From positions 124,001 to 188,000 of the forward strand of contig NZ_DS990556.1 in assembly GCF_000155635.1 (NCBI RefSeq): a stretch of DNA of 64,000 nt, written 5' to 3'. Below are positions 24,932 through 35,561 of this stretch, piece by piece. The notes below the pieces were generated by a model that did no database searches, was not told the DNA's origin, and saw only the letters and a list, made by a program, of their open reading frames with translations. How positions within the stretch are numbered: the stretch's first letter is position 1; each line of letters opens with the position of its first letter. The stretch comes from Cyanobium sp. PCC 7001 (GTDB lineage: Bacteria > Cyanobacteriota > Cyanobacteriia > PCC-6307 > Cyanobiaceae). The position numbers and the translations under genes were made by a program.

Positions 24932-25634
24932 CGGGGACGAAGACATAGCCATAACCCCACACGGTCTGGATGTGGCGGGGCTGGGAGGGATCGTCTTCCA
25001 CCAGCCGCCGCAGCCGGGACACCTGCACATCCATGCTGCGGGCATCGGTGTCGCTGGTGGGGCCGCGGGACAGTTCGATCAGCCGCTCCCGCGACAGGGG
25101 CCGGTGGGGGTGCTGGGCAAACGCCAGCAACAGGCTGAACTCGCCGCTGGTGATGCTCACCGGCTGGCCCTGCCGCTCCAGCTGGCGGCTGCTGGGGTGC
25201 AGCACCCAGGCGCCGAAGGGGATCGGACTGGCCTCCGCCTGGGGCGCTCCGGCCGGGCCGCTGCCGCGCCGGCGCAGCACCGCCTCGATGCGGGCCGTGA
25301 GTTCCCGGGGCAGGAACGGTTTGGCCAGGTAGTCGTCGGCGCCCTGCTCCAGGCCGATGATGCGGTCCACCGCATCGCCCTTGCCCGTGAGCATCAGCAC
25401 CGGCAGGTCGTCGCCGCCGTCCCGGAGCCGCCGCAGCAGGCAGAGCCCGTCATCGCCGGGGAGCATCAGATCGAGCACCACCAGATCGGGCCGCTGGCTC
25501 TCGAGCCGGGCGGTGAGCTGCTGGCCGTTGGCCAGGCAGCGCACCTCGTAGCCCTGATCGCCGAGATAGCGCTGCAGCATCTGGCGGAGTTCGGGATCGT
25601 CATCGACGACCCAGATGCGGTGGGGTCGGGCCAT
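24912..25634 (-). CDS. OmpR-family response regulator
   Basis: 240 residues. Receiver domain: IWVVDDDPELRQMLQRYLGD (acidic pocket), LVVLDLMLPGDDGLCLLRRL (phospho-accepting Asp) and ADDYLAKPFLPRELTARIEA (Lys). C-terminal winged helix: SGEFSLLLAFAQHPHRPLSR, ARSMDVQVSRLRRLVEDDPS and HIQTVWGYGYVFVPDG. It is the first gene of the operon with the overlapping kinase. Closest in layout to OmpR/EnvZ pairs; the target genes are not evident here. Confidence 0.94.
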   Translation of the reverse strand: MARPHRIWVVDDDPELRQMLQRYLGDQGYEVRCLANGQQLTARLESQRPDLVVLDLMLPGDDGLCLLRRLRDGGDDLPVLMLTGKGDAVDRIIGLEQGADDYLAKPFLPRELTARIEAVLRRRGSGPAGAPQAEASPIPFGAWVLHPSSRQLERQGQPVSITSGEFSLLLAFAQHPHRPLSRERLIELSRGPTSDTDARSMDVQVSRLRRLVEDDPSQPRHIQTVWGYGYVFVPDGQPRV

Positions 25635-25715
25635 GGCTCCGGCAGGCCGGCAGGAGGCGTGTGCGGCTCATCCTCACCCCAGCCCCCGGCTGGTCGGTCG
25701 ACGCACTGTCCCCGC

Positions 25716-26693
<978 letters not shown>

Positions 26694-26786
26694 CGTGAGC
26701 GCCGTTCCTGCCGCTCACCCTAGGGACGGCTGGTGCGGCCGGAACGGCAGCTCCTGCTCCAGCCGATCCGGCGTGAACCGGACTCC

Positions 26787-26829
26787 GCAACACGCTCCCA
26801 CAACAACCATTGCGGGCGGGCCGTGTTGC
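26787..26829. promoter_or_regulatory. Inverted repeat GCAACACG-N27-CGTGTTGC in the cysK/bicA promoter region
   Basis: GCAACACG (26787-26794) and CGTGTTGC (26822-26829) are perfect complements, about 61 bases before the bicA ATG and 94 before the cysK start. Too far apart for a simple dimer site, but suited to two half-sites of a LysR-type regulator such as CcmR/CmpR. No direct evidence of use. Confidence 0.4.
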
Positions 26830-26889
26830 AGCCGAGCTGGTCTCTAATGTTCGCTACCCCGGAGGGCTCCTGAGGAGCAGGTGCGTTGC

Positions 26890-28620
26890 ATGGCCACAGT
26901 CAAGGCATCACCAGCTCGTCCAGCCTTCCGGGTGCTGAATCACTTCAGCACCGGCAACATCCGCGGCGACCTCTTCGGTGGCGTCACCGCAGCGGTGATC
27001 GCCCTGCCGATGGCCCTGGCCTTCGGGGTGGCCTCAGGAGCCGGTGCCACCGCGGGCCTCTGGGGGGCCGTGCTGGTGGGTCTGTTCGCCGCCCTGTTCG
27101 GCGGCACCCCCACCCTGATCTCGGAGCCCACCGGCCCGATGACCGTGGTGATGACCGCCGTGATCGCCAGCCTCACGGCCCAGGATCCGGAGAACGGCCT
27201 GGCCATGGCCTTCACCGTGGTGATGCTGGCCGGAGTGTTCCAGATCCTCTTCGGAGTGCTGCGCCTGGGCCGCTATGTCACCCAGATGCCCTACACGGTG
27301 ATCTCGGGCTTCATGAGCGGCATCGGCATCATCCTGATGGTGCTGCAGATCGGGCCCTTCCTCGGCCAGGCCATCCCCAGGGGAGGGGTGCTGGGCACCC
27401 TCACCAACCTGCCGGGCCTCATCGCCGGTGCCCGACCGGCGGAAGTGACCCTGGCGGTGGTGACCCTGGCCATCCTCTGGTTCACCCCCGGCCGGATCCG
27501 GAAGCTGGCCCCGCCCCAGCTGATCGCGCTCATCGCCGGCACGATCCTCTCCCTCACCCTGCTCAGCGGCGCCGATGCCTCCGCCGAGGTGGAGGGCATC
27601 CGCCGCATCGGGGCCATCACCGCCGGCCTGCCCAGGCTGCAGGTGCCCACCTTCGAGGCCTCCCAGCTGCAGCTGATGCTGGTGAACGGTGCCGTGCTGG
27701 GCATGCTCGGCTGCATCGATGCCCTGCTCACGGCTGTGATCGCCGACAGCATCACCCGCACCGAGCACGATTCCAACAAGGAACTGATCGGCCAGGGCCT
27801 CGGCAACCTCGTCTCCGGCCTGTTCGGTGGCATCGCCGGAGCCGGCGCCACCATGGGCACGGTGGTGAACATCCAGGCCGGGGGCCGCAGCGCCCTCTCC
27901 GGCCTCAGCCGCGCCCTGATCCTGATGCTGGTGATCCTGGTGGGCGGGCCTCTGGCCGCCCAGATCCCCCAGGCCGTGCTCGCCGGCATCGCCCTCAAGG
28001 TGGGCTTCGACATCGTGGACTGGAGCTTCCTCAAGCGCGCTCACCGGATCTCGATCACCGGCGCGCTGATCATGTATCTGGTGATCGCTCTCACGGTGCT
28101 GGTGGATCTGATCGCCGCCGTGGGGATCGGCGTGTTCATCGCCAACATCGTCACCATCGACAAGATGAGCGCCCTGCAGAGCCAGGCGGTGAAGTCGATC
28201 TCCACCGGTGACGGTGACCTTCTGCTCGAGCCGGAGGAGAGGAGCCTGCTCGATCGGGGTCAGGGTCAGGTGCTGCTGTTTCAGCTCACCGGCGCCATGA
28301 TCTTCGGGGTGGCCAAGGCCATCGGCCGCGAGCACAACGCCATCGGTGACTGCAGCGCCGTGGTGTTCGACCTCACCGAGGTGTCCCACCTCGGCGTCAC
28401 CGCCGCCCTGGCGGTGGAGAACGCCGTGGAGGAGGCGATCGAGAAGGGCCGCCAGGTTTATGTGGTCGGCGCCAGCGGCACCACCCGTCAGCGGCTCGAG
28501 AAGCTGGGACTGTTCGCGAAGCTGCCGGCTGACCACGCCAGCCTCAGCCGTTCTTCCGCGCTGCAGCGCGCCGTCGAAGGCCTCGGGGCAGCCACCCAAC
28601 CGGCCGCCTCCCCGGTTTAG
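26890..28620 (+). CDS. bicA: Sodium-dependent bicarbonate transporter BicA (SulP family)
   Basis: 576 residues. Plasma-membrane SulP transporter that imports bicarbonate in the carbon-concentrating mechanism. The N-terminal [60 protein letters not shown] and [20 protein letters not shown] segments are near-identical to known BicA. About 14 membrane helices are followed by a cytoplasmic STAS domain ([20 protein letters not shown]). ATG at 26890 preferred; GTG at 26881 has the GAGGAG site only 3 bases upstream. It overlaps the coq4 stop by 4 bases. Confidence 0.94.
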   Translation: MATVKASPARPAFRVLNHFSTGNIRGDLFGGVTAAVIALPMALAFGVASGAGATAGLWGAVLVGLFAALFGGTPTLISEPTGPMTVVMTAVIASLTAQDPENGLAMAFTVVMLAGVFQILFGVLRLGRYVTQMPYTVISGFMSGIGIILMVLQIGPFLGQAIPRGGVLGTLTNLPGLIAGARPAEVTLAVVTLAILWFTPGRIRKLAPPQLIALIAGTILSLTLLSGADASAEVEGIRRIGAITAGLPRLQVPTFEASQLQLMLVNGAVLGMLGCIDALLTAVIADSITRTEHDSNKELIGQGLGNLVSGLFGGIAGAGATMGTVVNIQAGGRSALSGLSRALILMLVILVGGPLAAQIPQAVLAGIALKVGFDIVDWSFLKRAHRISITGALIMYLVIALTVLVDLIAAVGIGVFIANIVTIDKMSALQSQAVKSISTGDGDLLLEPEERSLLDRGQGQVLLFQLTGAMIFGVAKAIGREHNAIGDCSAVVFDLTEVSHLGVTAALAVENAVEEAIEKGRQVYVVGASGTTRQRLEKLGLFAKLPADHASLSRSSALQRAVEGLGAATQPAASPV

Positions 28621-29300
28621 GCCGAAGTAAGCCCGTAGGGCTCGTTATCGGCGGGCTCCAGGATGCCGAGCTCCGCTCTCCACTCGCTCACCGGGCGGTC
28701 CCAGGCCTCCTCCCAGCACACCGCCGCAAGGCAGGAGGCCTGGCGGCCCAGGCTGATGCCGTGGGCGGCGGCGGCACTCATCCGCGGAAAGCGCTGAGGC
28801 TGGAGCCTGAACGTGGACAGCTGGGCCGCGGTGGTGAGCAGCACGTAGGCCGGGAACCCGATCTGGGTGGCCGTCACCGCCAGCACGCCCGTCTCACCCT
28901 CCGGGAGTGTTCCGAAGCCGCACACCACGTGGTGGATGTCGTGGGTGGTGGCGATGCGCTGCGTCAGCCAGAGGGCCTCCGTGTCGATCGGCCGGGGCCG
29001 GAAGAACGCAGGGTCGTAGTGGAGCCGGTGGATCAGCTCGGCATAGCAGCGGCCCAGGCTCCCCTCCGGCAGGGACGCCAGCCGCGCCAGGTCGGGCTGC
29101 AGGGGTGGGTAGCGCGCCTCCAGCATCGCGGCCGCACCGGGCTGGGCGCGGAAGCGCTGGAGGCAGGCGTCCATCTGGGGCGTGGCCAGCATGTTGTCCA
29201 CGAGATCGGCCACTGACCCCAGATCGCCACCGCTGCGGCCGATCGCCACCAGCAGCTTCAGGTTGTTCGCCGCCCGCAACAGCTCCGAAAAACGGGACAT
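28617..29300 (-). CDS. Coq4 family protein
   Basis: 227 residues. The zinc-binding signature of COQ4, HDxxH-x(n)-E, is present as [20 protein letters not shown]. The helical body ([38 protein letters not shown]) fits. In respiratory bacteria and eukaryotes COQ4 takes part in ubiquinone synthesis; cyanobacteria make plastoquinone, so the role here is not known. ATG at 29300 chosen, as longer frames upstream are under the divergent SulP gene. Lies between two SulP transporter genes. Confidence 0.85.
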   Translation of the reverse strand: MSRFSELLRAANNLKLLVAIGRSGGDLGSVADLVDNMLATPQMDACLQRFRAQPGAAAMLEARYPPLQPDLARLASLPEGSLGRCYAELIHRLHYDPAFFRPRPIDTEALWLTQRIATTHDIHHVVCGFGTLPEGETGVLAVTATQIGFPAYVLLTTAAQLSTFRLQPQRFPRMSAAAAHGISLGRQASCLAAVCWEEAWDRPVSEWRAELGILEPADNEPYGLTSA

Positions 29301-29424
29301 CCGGTGCCTGGCGAAGAGTCTCCAGAATCGCCCGGCCGGGGCGCGGCGTCTGGGGTATCCGGTCGGGAGCCCCTCGGTCTGAGAAGGTGGCCAGCACGGT
29401 GACCTGGCTCGGCAGGGTCGGCTG

Positions 29425-31029
29425 ATGCCCTGTTCCCCGTCCTCCCCTTCCCCCGCACCATCCCCCACTGTGCTCCCGATGGTCTTCCCCCAGCGCTTCT
29501 CGTTGCGCGAGTGGTGGCAACGACCCCATCGCGACATCCTCTCGGGCCTGGTGGTGGCCTTCGCCATGATCCCGGAGGCCATCGCCTTCTCGGGCATCGC
29601 CGGGGTGGACCCGCAGGTGGGCCTGTTCGGCGCCTTCTGCCTGGCCGTGACCCTGGCGATCGTGGGCGGCCGCGTCGCGATGATCACCTCCGCCACCGGC
29701 TCCACCGCGCTGCTGATGACGGGCCTGGTGGCCCAGGGCGAGGCCCTGGGGCAGGGCCTGGGACTGCAGTACCTGCTGGCGGCGGGGGTGCTCACCGGTC
29801 TGTTCCAGATCGCCTGGGGCTATCTGCGCCTGGCGCACCAGATGCGGTTCGTGCCCCAGCCGGTGATGGCGGGATTCGTCAATGCGCTGGCCATCCTGAT
29901 CCTGCTGGCCCAGCTGCCCCAGCTCGGCCTCGATGTGTTCCATCCGGAGAAGGTGGCGGTGCGTGCCGACCAGGTGCCGGCGGTGTGGCTGCTCACCCTG
30001 CTCACCCTGGCGGTGATCTACCTGCTGCCGCGGCTGACCCGGGCGATTCCCTCCGCCCTGGTGGCCATCGTGCTCACAACCGCACTGGCGATCGGGCTGC
30101 AGCTGGATGTGCCCACCGTGGCCTCCCTGGGGACGTTGCCTGCGGGTCTGCCGGCGTTCGGCCTGCCCCAGGTGCCCTTCGATCTCAACACCCTGGGGTT
30201 GATCCTGCCCACGGCGCTGGCCATCTCCCTGGTGGGGTTGATGGAGACCTTCCTCACCCAGGACATCCTCGATGACCTCACCGACCAGACCAGCCACAAG
30301 AACGTGGAGGCCCGCGGCCAGGGCATCGGCAACATCGTGAGCTCCCTGTTCGGGGGGATGCCCGGTTGTGCCCTGGTGGGCCAGTCGGTGATGAACGTGG
30401 GCTACGGCGGCAGCACCCGCCTCTCCACCCTGATCTCCGGGGTGAGCCTGCTGGGGATGATTCTCCTGGCCCGTGACTGGGTGAACCGGATCCCCATGGC
30501 CACGCTGGTGGGGGTGATGATCATGATCGCGATCAACACCGCCAACCGCCGCTCCATCAGCGCCATTCGCCGCATCCCCCGCAGCGACACCGCCGTGATG
30601 CTCGTCACCGTGGTGATCACGGTGCTCACCCACAACCTGGCGATCGGCCTGCTGGCCGGGGTGGCCCTCGCCGGCATCCTGTTCAGCCGCAAGGTGGCCA
30701 AGGTGATCGCGGTGGAATCCCGCCTGGTGAGCGACGACCACCGCGTGTACACCGTGCGGGGCCAGCTCTTCTTCGTGAGCAGCATCTACTTCCGCCAGGG
30801 CTTCGACGTGCACGAACACCCGCCCCGGGTGACCATCGACATGGGCGAGGCCCACATCTGGGATCAGAGCGGCGTCACGGCCCTCGACCAGGTGATCCGC
30901 CGCATCAAGCTGGGCGGCAGCACGGTGGAGGTGGTGCACCTCAACCCCGCCAGCACCGATCTCTTCTCCCGCATCGGGGTGGCGGAGGAAGCGGGCGGCC
31001 GGGGCGGAGAGCCGGCCGGCGCCCATTAG
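29425..31029 (+). CDS. SulP-family anion permease with STAS domain
   Basis: 534 residues from 29425; an ATG at 29479 ([16 protein letters not shown]) may be the true start. A SulP permease distinct from Bic[76 protein letters not shown]; a C-terminal STAS domain ([20 protein letters not shown]). Substrate could be bicarbonate or sulfate. Proximity to bicA hints at bicarbonate and to cysK at sulfate; neither is shown. Divergent from coq4. Confidence 0.9.
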   Translation: MPCSPSSPSPAPSPTVLPMVFPQRFSLREWWQRPHRDILSGLVVAFAMIPEAIAFSGIAGVDPQVGLFGAFCLAVTLAIVGGRVAMITSATGSTALLMTGLVAQGEALGQGLGLQYLLAAGVLTGLFQIAWGYLRLAHQMRFVPQPVMAGFVNALAILILLAQLPQLGLDVFHPEKVAVRADQVPAVWLLTLLTLAVIYLLPRLTRAIPSALVAIVLTTALAIGLQLDVPTVASLGTLPAGLPAFGLPQVPFDLNTLGLILPTALAISLVGLMETFLTQDILDDLTDQTSHKNVEARGQGIGNIVSSLFGGMPGCALVGQSVMNVGYGGSTRLSTLISGVSLLGMILLARDWVNRIPMATLVGVMIMIAINTANRRSISAIRRIPRSDTAVMLVTVVITVLTHNLAIGLLAGVALAGILFSRKVAKVIAVESRLVSDDHRVYTVRGQLFFVSSIYFRQGFDVHEHPPRVTIDMGEAHIWDQSGVTALDQVIRRIKLGGSTVEVVHLNPASTDLFSRIGVAEEAGGRGGEPAGAH

Positions 31030-31089
31030 GCCGGCAGCCACACTCGCCCGCCGGCCGAGCCAGACTTCGTGTAACGAACCATCACGGCG

Positions 31090-31335
31090 ATGCTCAAGCC
31101 GCTCTGGCTGGTGCGTCCCCGCCCGGACGGGGGCTGCGACTACGTCAGCTTTCAATTCGATGGGGTCAGCGGCTCTGCCCTGACCGGCTGTGTGGAGATG
31201 CGCGAGGGCAGCCATCTCCCCCCCCAGATGCCCCTGCTGAAGCGGCGCCACCGGCTCGATCCCGACGAGGCGGAGCGCTGCCGTGTGCGGCTGGAGCAGG
31301 AAGGTGGATTCCGTTTCAGCGATCCCCTCTTCTAG
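31090..31335 (+). CDS. Small hypothetical protein
   Basis: 81 residues (MLKPLWLVRPRPDGGCDYVS...). A beta-rich start, then MEMREGSHLPP-like stretch read as VEMREGSHLPPQMPLLKRRH and a charged helix DPDEAERCRVRLEQEGGFRF. No motif recognised. It follows the SulP gene by 60 bases on the same strand and precedes the CPP1-like gene. Confidence 0.55.
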   Translation: MLKPLWLVRPRPDGGCDYVSFQFDGVSGSALTGCVEMREGSHLPPQMPLLKRRHRLDPDEAERCRVRLEQEGGFRFSDPLF

Positions 31336-31400
31336 GTGTCGCTTTCCCCTCTTGCGGCCTGGCCTCGATACGCTCTCTGCAGGCGTGCTGTTCGCCGGCG

Positions 31401-32084
31401 ATGGTGATGCCAGATCCTTCCGATCCCCAACCCCCGGCGGCTGAGCCCCTCGGACCCTATGAGCGTCTGGGGGTGACCCCGGAATCCAGCTTCGAGGAGG
31501 TGCAGGCCGCCAAGCAGCTGCGCCTCGATGAAGCCGGCGACGACCCCATGGCCCGCTCGAGGATCGAGGCGGCTTACGACGCCCTGCTGATGGAACGCCT
31601 GAAGCAGCGTCAGCAGGGCCGGGTGAGCACGGCGGCCCGCACCGCCTCCGCCCGTGAACAGTTGGCCCCGCCGCCGCCGCGGGTGGCGATGCCGGCCCTG
31701 CCCCAGCTCTCCCTGCCCAAGGTGGCCAGGCCCGCCCTGGGCCTCCCCACCCTGGAGCTGGCCCAGGGCAGCGACCTGGCCCTTGCCCTCGGGGGCTTCG
31801 GCCTCCTGCTGGGCCTGTTGCTGCTGGTGCCTTCGGTGGCCCCGGAGTTTCTCCTCGCCCTGGCCACGGGCCTCACGGTGGTGTGCCTGCAGCGCCGCCG
31901 CCGCCGCTTTCTGGCTGCCGTGGGCTGGGGGTTCGGCCTGCTCACCCTGGGCCTGGTGATCGGCGGACTGCTGATGGGTGCCCTGGCCTCCGGCGCACCT
32001 GCGGGTCTGCCGCTCAACGCGCAACAGCTGCAGAGCATCCCCACCCTGCTCCTGCTGCTTCTGGCTGCCCTGTTCGTCGCCTGA
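31401..32084 (+). CDS. CPP1-like / DUF3353 protein
   Basis: 227 residues. A truncated J-like N-terminal domain (PYERLGVTPESSFEEVQAAK, ARSRIEAAYDALLMERLKQR) is followed by a proline-rich linker and three to four C-terminal membrane helices (LALALGGFGLLLGLLLLVPS; LTLGLVIGGLLMGALASG). This is the layout of CPP1/CDF1, a chaperone-like protein for protochlorophyllide oxidoreductase in chloroplasts. The HPD motif of true J-domains is absent, as in that family. Converges on hslO with one base between stops. Confidence 0.85.
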   Translation: MVMPDPSDPQPPAAEPLGPYERLGVTPESSFEEVQAAKQLRLDEAGDDPMARSRIEAAYDALLMERLKQRQQGRVSTAARTASAREQLAPPPPRVAMPALPQLSLPKVARPALGLPTLELAQGSDLALALGGFGLLLGLLLLVPSVAPEFLLALATGLTVVCLQRRRRRFLAAVGWGFGLLTLGLVIGGLLMGALASGAPAGLPLNAQQLQSIPTLLLLLLAALFVA

Positions 32085-32085
32085 A

Positions 32086-33015
32086 TCAGGGCGCCGGGAA
32101 CTCGGCGATCAGATCGCCGAGTTCAACGCCGCTCACCCCATACACCGTGCTGCAGAAGTGGCAGGTGAGTTCAGCTGCCCCGTCCTCCTCCAGCATCGCG
32201 CTGAGTTCCTCGCGCCCCAGCAGTTTCAGGGCGGCCAGGCTGCGGTCACGGCTGCAGCGGCAGCGGAAATCCACCGGCTGCGCCTCGGCGCGCTCGCCGA
32301 TGGGCAGGGGGTCGAGATCGGGAAAGATGGCCTGCAACAGGCTGATCAGGTCGCCCTCGCAGGCCTCCAGCTCCGCGCTGAACGATTCCACCTCGCGGCA
32401 GCGCTCCTCCAGCAGGGCCACCAGCGCCGGCTCCCGGGCCGCCTTGGGCAGCACCTGAACGAGCACGCCGCCACTGCAATGGACGCCCTGGCTGTCGATC
32501 CGCTCGCCCACGAACACCGCCGAAGGGGTCTGCTCCGAGTGCAGCAGGTAAGAGGCCACGTCATCGCCGATCCCACCGCTCACCAGCTCCACCGTGGAAC
32601 TGAACGGTTCGCCGCGTCCCCAGTCGCGCACCACGTGCAGATAGCCCGTGCCGGTGGCCGTGCGGAAGTCGAACTGGCAGGCGCCGCCGGAATCCTGCAC
32701 CAGATCGAGTTCCAGGCCGGGGTTTCCCACGTACCCCCGCACGGTGCCGTCGCGGCCCGCATCCACCATCAGCCCCCGCAGGGCGCTGTCGGAGGAAATG
32801 CGCAGATTCACCCGTCCATGGGCGATCTTCATCGAACTGGCCAGCAGCAGCCCCGCCCCCATCGCCCGCCCCAGCAGGGCCGTGGTGAGAAAGGAGAGCT
32901 GGTGGCGGCTGGCCGCGGCCCGGCTGGCCCCGGTGGTGGACACCGCCACCAGCCGGATGCCGCCGCCGGCGGCGGTGGCCCGCACCAACTGGTCGCCTCC
33001 AGGCTGGACAGGCAC
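32086..33015 (-). CDS. hslO: Redox-regulated chaperone Hsp33
   Basis: 309 residues. Holdase chaperone switched on by oxidation. The N-terminal substrate-binding domain ([57 protein letters not shown]) is followed by the zinc redox switch CxC-Xn-CxxC: [10 protein letters not shown] and [12 protein letters not shown]. All four Cys are present, so it should be functional. An ABC ATPase gene lies 16 bases upstream in the same direction. Confidence 0.95.
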   Translation of the reverse strand: MPVQPGGDQLVRATAAGGGIRLVAVSTTGASRAAASRHQLSFLTTALLGRAMGAGLLLASSMKIAHGRVNLRISSDSALRGLMVDAGRDGTVRGYVGNPGLELDLVQDSGGACQFDFRTATGTGYLHVVRDWGRGEPFSSTVELVSGGIGDDVASYLLHSEQTPSAVFVGERIDSQGVHCSGGVLVQVLPKAAREPALVALLEERCREVESFSAELEACEGDLISLLQAIFPDLDPLPIGERAEAQPVDFRCRCSRDRSLAALKLLGREELSAMLEEDGAAELTCHFCSTVYGVSGVELGDLIAEFPAP

Positions 33016-33031
33016 GGGGGGAGGCTTCGGC

Positions 33032-33700
33032 TCAGCGCATCGTAAGGAGCGCGGCTGGCGGCGTCGCCTCTGCCGACAGGTCCGTCAGGCTGCCGTTCTG
33101 CAGGCGCCAGCGACTGGCCGCCGCCCCCTGGAACAGTTCGGGTTCGTGGGTCACCACCAGCACGGCCCGGTCCCGGGCCAGGGCCTGCAGGAGGGCCACG
33201 ATGTCGTCGCGCACGGCCCAGTCCAGACCGGCGGTGGGCTCGTCCAGCAGCAGCACCCCGGGGTTGCGCAGCAGCTGCACCGCCAGCGCCAGGCGCCGCT
33301 GCTGGCCGCCACTCAGTTGCTCGGGCAGGTGCTGCAGGCTCAGGCCCGCCAGTCCCACCAGCTCCATTACCGCCGCCACCTTGTCCTGGTCCAGTCGGCG
33401 GTGGCCCAGCCGCAGCTCCTGGCCCACGGTGAGCCCGAGGAAGTGGCGCTCGGGAAACTGAAACACCAGGCCGCACAGCCAGCGGCGCTGGCGGGATGAG
33501 AGGGGATCGCCATTCCAGTGGATCGAGCCGCGGTCGGGTTCCGCCAGACCACTGATCACCTCCAGCAGGGTGGTCTTGCCCCCGCCGCTGCGGCCGGCCA
33601 CCAGGCCGATGGCTCCGGGCGCGAGCTGCAGGTCCACCTCGCGCAGCACCGGACTGCTGGCCGTGGCCGGTTGGTAGCGGATGCCGCGCAGTTCGAGCAT
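33032..33700 (-). CDS. ABC transporter ATP-binding protein (CbiO/ECF-like)
   Basis: 222 residues. Walker [22 protein letters not shown]-loop in [20 protein letters not shown], signature [16 protein letters not shown], Walker [17 protein letters not shown] and switch His in [11 protein letters not shown]. The [13 protein letters not shown] wording is like CbiO/EcfA subunits of energy-coupling-factor importers. No permease gene is adjacent, so the partner must be elsewhere. ATG at 33700 ([11 protein letters not shown]) is preferred over the longer frame. Confidence 0.88.
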   Translation of the reverse strand: MLELRGIRYQPATASSPVLREVDLQLAPGAIGLVAGRSGGGKTTLLEVISGLAEPDRGSIHWNGDPLSSRQRRWLCGLVFQFPERHFLGLTVGQELRLGHRRLDQDKVAAVMELVGLAGLSLQHLPEQLSGGQQRRLALAVQLLRNPGVLLLDEPTAGLDWAVRDDIVALLQALARDRAVLVVTHEPELFQGAAASRWRLQNGSLTDLSAEATPPAALLTMR

Positions 33701-33777
33701 CGCCCCAGCATGCCTGGAGGGGGCCGTGTCGGATAGTGGCGTGACGTTCGCGCTGCGGCCTGGCCGCACGGTCTGCC

Positions 33778-34242
33778 ATGGAGGTGCGCTTCCGCGACTT
33801 CGATCCCTTCAACTGCTGGATCTGGCTGCGCTTTTCCCATCCACCCGGCCAGGGGGAGCGGGGCTACGTGGAGACGGCCTTCGACAGCTGGTTCTTTCTG
33901 GGCAAGCTCGGCGGCTTCAATGCCGAGAACCTCCAGGCCCACGAGGAGGGGGCGGAGCTCAGCTGGATGGCCTACGACACCGAAGCCGCCGACGGCGCTC
34001 TGCCGGCCCTGATGCACAACATGGGTCCGATGGAATACCAGGGGGAGTGGGCCCGCTGCTGGGTGGATCTCGGCACCAGCGACGCCTTCGGCCTCGACGT
34101 GCTGATCAACACCCTGCGCCAGCTGGACAACGACGTGGTGGAGATCACCGAGCTGCTGGTGGGGGGGCTCAACGAGGACTGGCCGATCGAGGAACAGCCT
34201 GAGGCGATGCTGCCGATGCTGGGCGGCCTCTCGGAGAGCTGA
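33778..34242 (+). CDS. DUF3531 family protein
   Basis: 154 residues: MEVRFRDFDPFNCWIWLRFS, VETAFDSWFFLGKLGGFNAE and SDAFGLDVLINTLRQLDND are typical of DUF3531, conserved in cyanobacteria and plastids, soluble and of unknown role. Normal length. Eight bases separate it from rsmE, suggesting one transcript. Confidence 0.85.
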   Translation: MEVRFRDFDPFNCWIWLRFSHPPGQGERGYVETAFDSWFFLGKLGGFNAENLQAHEEGAELSWMAYDTEAADGALPALMHNMGPMEYQGEWARCWVDLGTSDAFGLDVLINTLRQLDNDVVEITELLVGGLNEDWPIEEQPEAMLPMLGGLSES

Positions 34243-34250
34243 GCGTCGCA

Positions 34251-35066
34251 GTGGGCCGGGAGCTGCGCCGGTTGCTGGTGGATCCGCTGCGGCTGACGGA
34301 GGCCGGTGGGCTGCTGCCGCTGGAGCGCGGGGAACTGCACTACCTGCGCCGCGTGCTGCGGCTGCGGCAGGGCGATCGCTTTGCCGTGGTGGATGGCCTG
34401 GGCAGGCTGTGGTCGGCGAACCTCCAGACCGATCCGGCGCGGCAGGAGGGGGCGGCGCTGCTGGAGCAGCCTTTCGAGCGACCCCTGGAGCAGGGGCCCC
34501 GCCCCGCCCCGCCCCTGCGCCTAGCCATCGCCCCGCCGAGGCGGGATGGGGAGGTGCTGCTGCGGATGGCCTGCGAGCTGGGCATCGATCAGATCCAGTG
34601 GCTCAGTGCCGAGCGCAGCGTGGTCGATGCGCCGCCCCGGGAAGAACGGCAGCGGTCGGTGCTGCGGGAGGCCCTGGAGCAGTGCGAGCGGCTCTGGTTG
34701 CCCCGGAGTTCTGGGCCCGAGCCGGCGGCTGCCTGGTTCGCCCGCCAGCCGGAGGATCAGTTGCTGCTGCTGGCCACCACCCGCTGCAGCGACGCCGCTC
34801 CGCTGCTGGAGGTGCTCGAGCGTGAGGGCTCCAAGGTCGCTTCGCCGGATTCGAGCACCGTCACCCTGGCGGTGGGACCGGAGGGGGGGTGGTCGCCCCT
34901 GGAGCAGGAGCAGGCGCTGGAACGGGGCTGGCTGGCCGTGTCCCTGGGGGACGGAATCCTGCGCACCTCCACGGCAGCGGTGGCCGGCGTCACCCTGCTG
35001 AGTGCATGGCGCCAGGGCCGGCAGCGGCCGCTCAGCTCCGGAACATCTGGTCGGCCATCGCCTTGA
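34251..35066 (+). CDS. rsmE: 16S rRNA (uracil(1498)-N(3))-methyltransferase
   Basis: 271 residues, start GTG at 34251. The N-terminal PUA-like domain (ELRRLLVDPLRLTEAGGLLP, HYLRRVLRLRQGDRFAVVDG) is followed by the SPOUT/knot methyltransferase domain: LRMACELGIDQIQWLSAERS, TVTLAVGPEGGWSPLEQEQA (AdoMet-binding GPEGG) and VSLGDGILRTSTAAVAGVTL. Methylates U1498 of 16S rRNA in the 30S subunit. The 3' end overlaps the convergent gene at 35032 by 35 bases. Confidence 0.93.
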   Translation: MGRELRRLLVDPLRLTEAGGLLPLERGELHYLRRVLRLRQGDRFAVVDGLGRLWSANLQTDPARQEGAALLEQPFERPLEQGPRPAPPLRLAIAPPRRDGEVLLRMACELGIDQIQWLSAERSVVDAPPREERQRSVLREALEQCERLWLPRSSGPEPAAAWFARQPEDQLLLLATTRCSDAAPLLEVLEREGSKVASPDSSTVTLAVGPEGGWSPLEQEQALERGWLAVSLGDGILRTSTAAVAGVTLLSAWRQGRQRPLSSGTSGRPSP

Positions 35067-35448
35067 AGGCGCCGAGGTTGGCGCCCGGACGCCGCCGCTT
35101 CATCGGCAGGGCATTGGCGGGGTTGAGGCAGTCCGGCGCGAAGGTCACCTGGGACGGGGGCGGCAGGGCTTCCTGGGCCGCCCGCAGCTCCGCGGCGATC
35201 GCCTCGGCGGTGGTGAGGGCCACGGCCGCCGCGACCACCGGCGTCACGGCTTCTGTGGCGGCTTCTGTGGCGGCGGGTGCCGGCGCCTGAGCCTTGCTGG
35301 CCGCATTGGCTCCGGCCTTGCCCTTGGCGGGCGCTGGGGCCGCTTCCGGTGCGGCTTGCTGGGCGATCGCCACCTTGGCCGGCTTGGACTCCTTGCCGCC
35401 GTCGCCCCCACTCAGGTCGAGAAAGAAGCCCTTGCGCTTGAACACCAT
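35032..35448 (-). CDS. Ala/Pro-rich hypothetical protein
   Basis: 138 residues: MVFKRKGFFLDLSGGDGGKE, then ~80 residues of Ala/Pro/Glu low complexity, and a conserved-looking end (SQVTFAPDCLNPANALPMKR, GANLGAFKAMADQMFRS). Likely intrinsically disordered in the middle. The two ends may be the functional parts. Overlaps the rsmE 3' end. Family not recognised. Confidence 0.6.
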   Translation of the reverse strand: MVFKRKGFFLDLSGGDGGKESKPAKVAIAQQAAPEAAPAPAKGKAGANAASKAQAPAPAATEAATEAVTPVVAAAVALTTAEAIAAELRAAQEALPPPSQVTFAPDCLNPANALPMKRRRPGANLGAFKAMADQMFRS

Positions 35449-35561
35449 CGCGGCTGTGGCGGCAACGTCGTGGGGTGATTATCCGCCGGCAGAGGCTCCA
35501 GGGGCGCTGGCCTTAGGGCAGTGCAACACACTGGGAGGGCCGTTCCAGGCCGGAGCCGCCC

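Noticed and set aside
27034-28599. 521-codon minus-strand frame opposite bicA
   Set aside because: Gly/His/Gln-rich shadow; bicA on the plus strand is certain.
28894-31251. 785-codon minus-strand frame opposite the second SulP gene
   Set aside because: Low-complexity His/Gly/Gln translation, no motif; overlaps the certain SulP gene and coq4.
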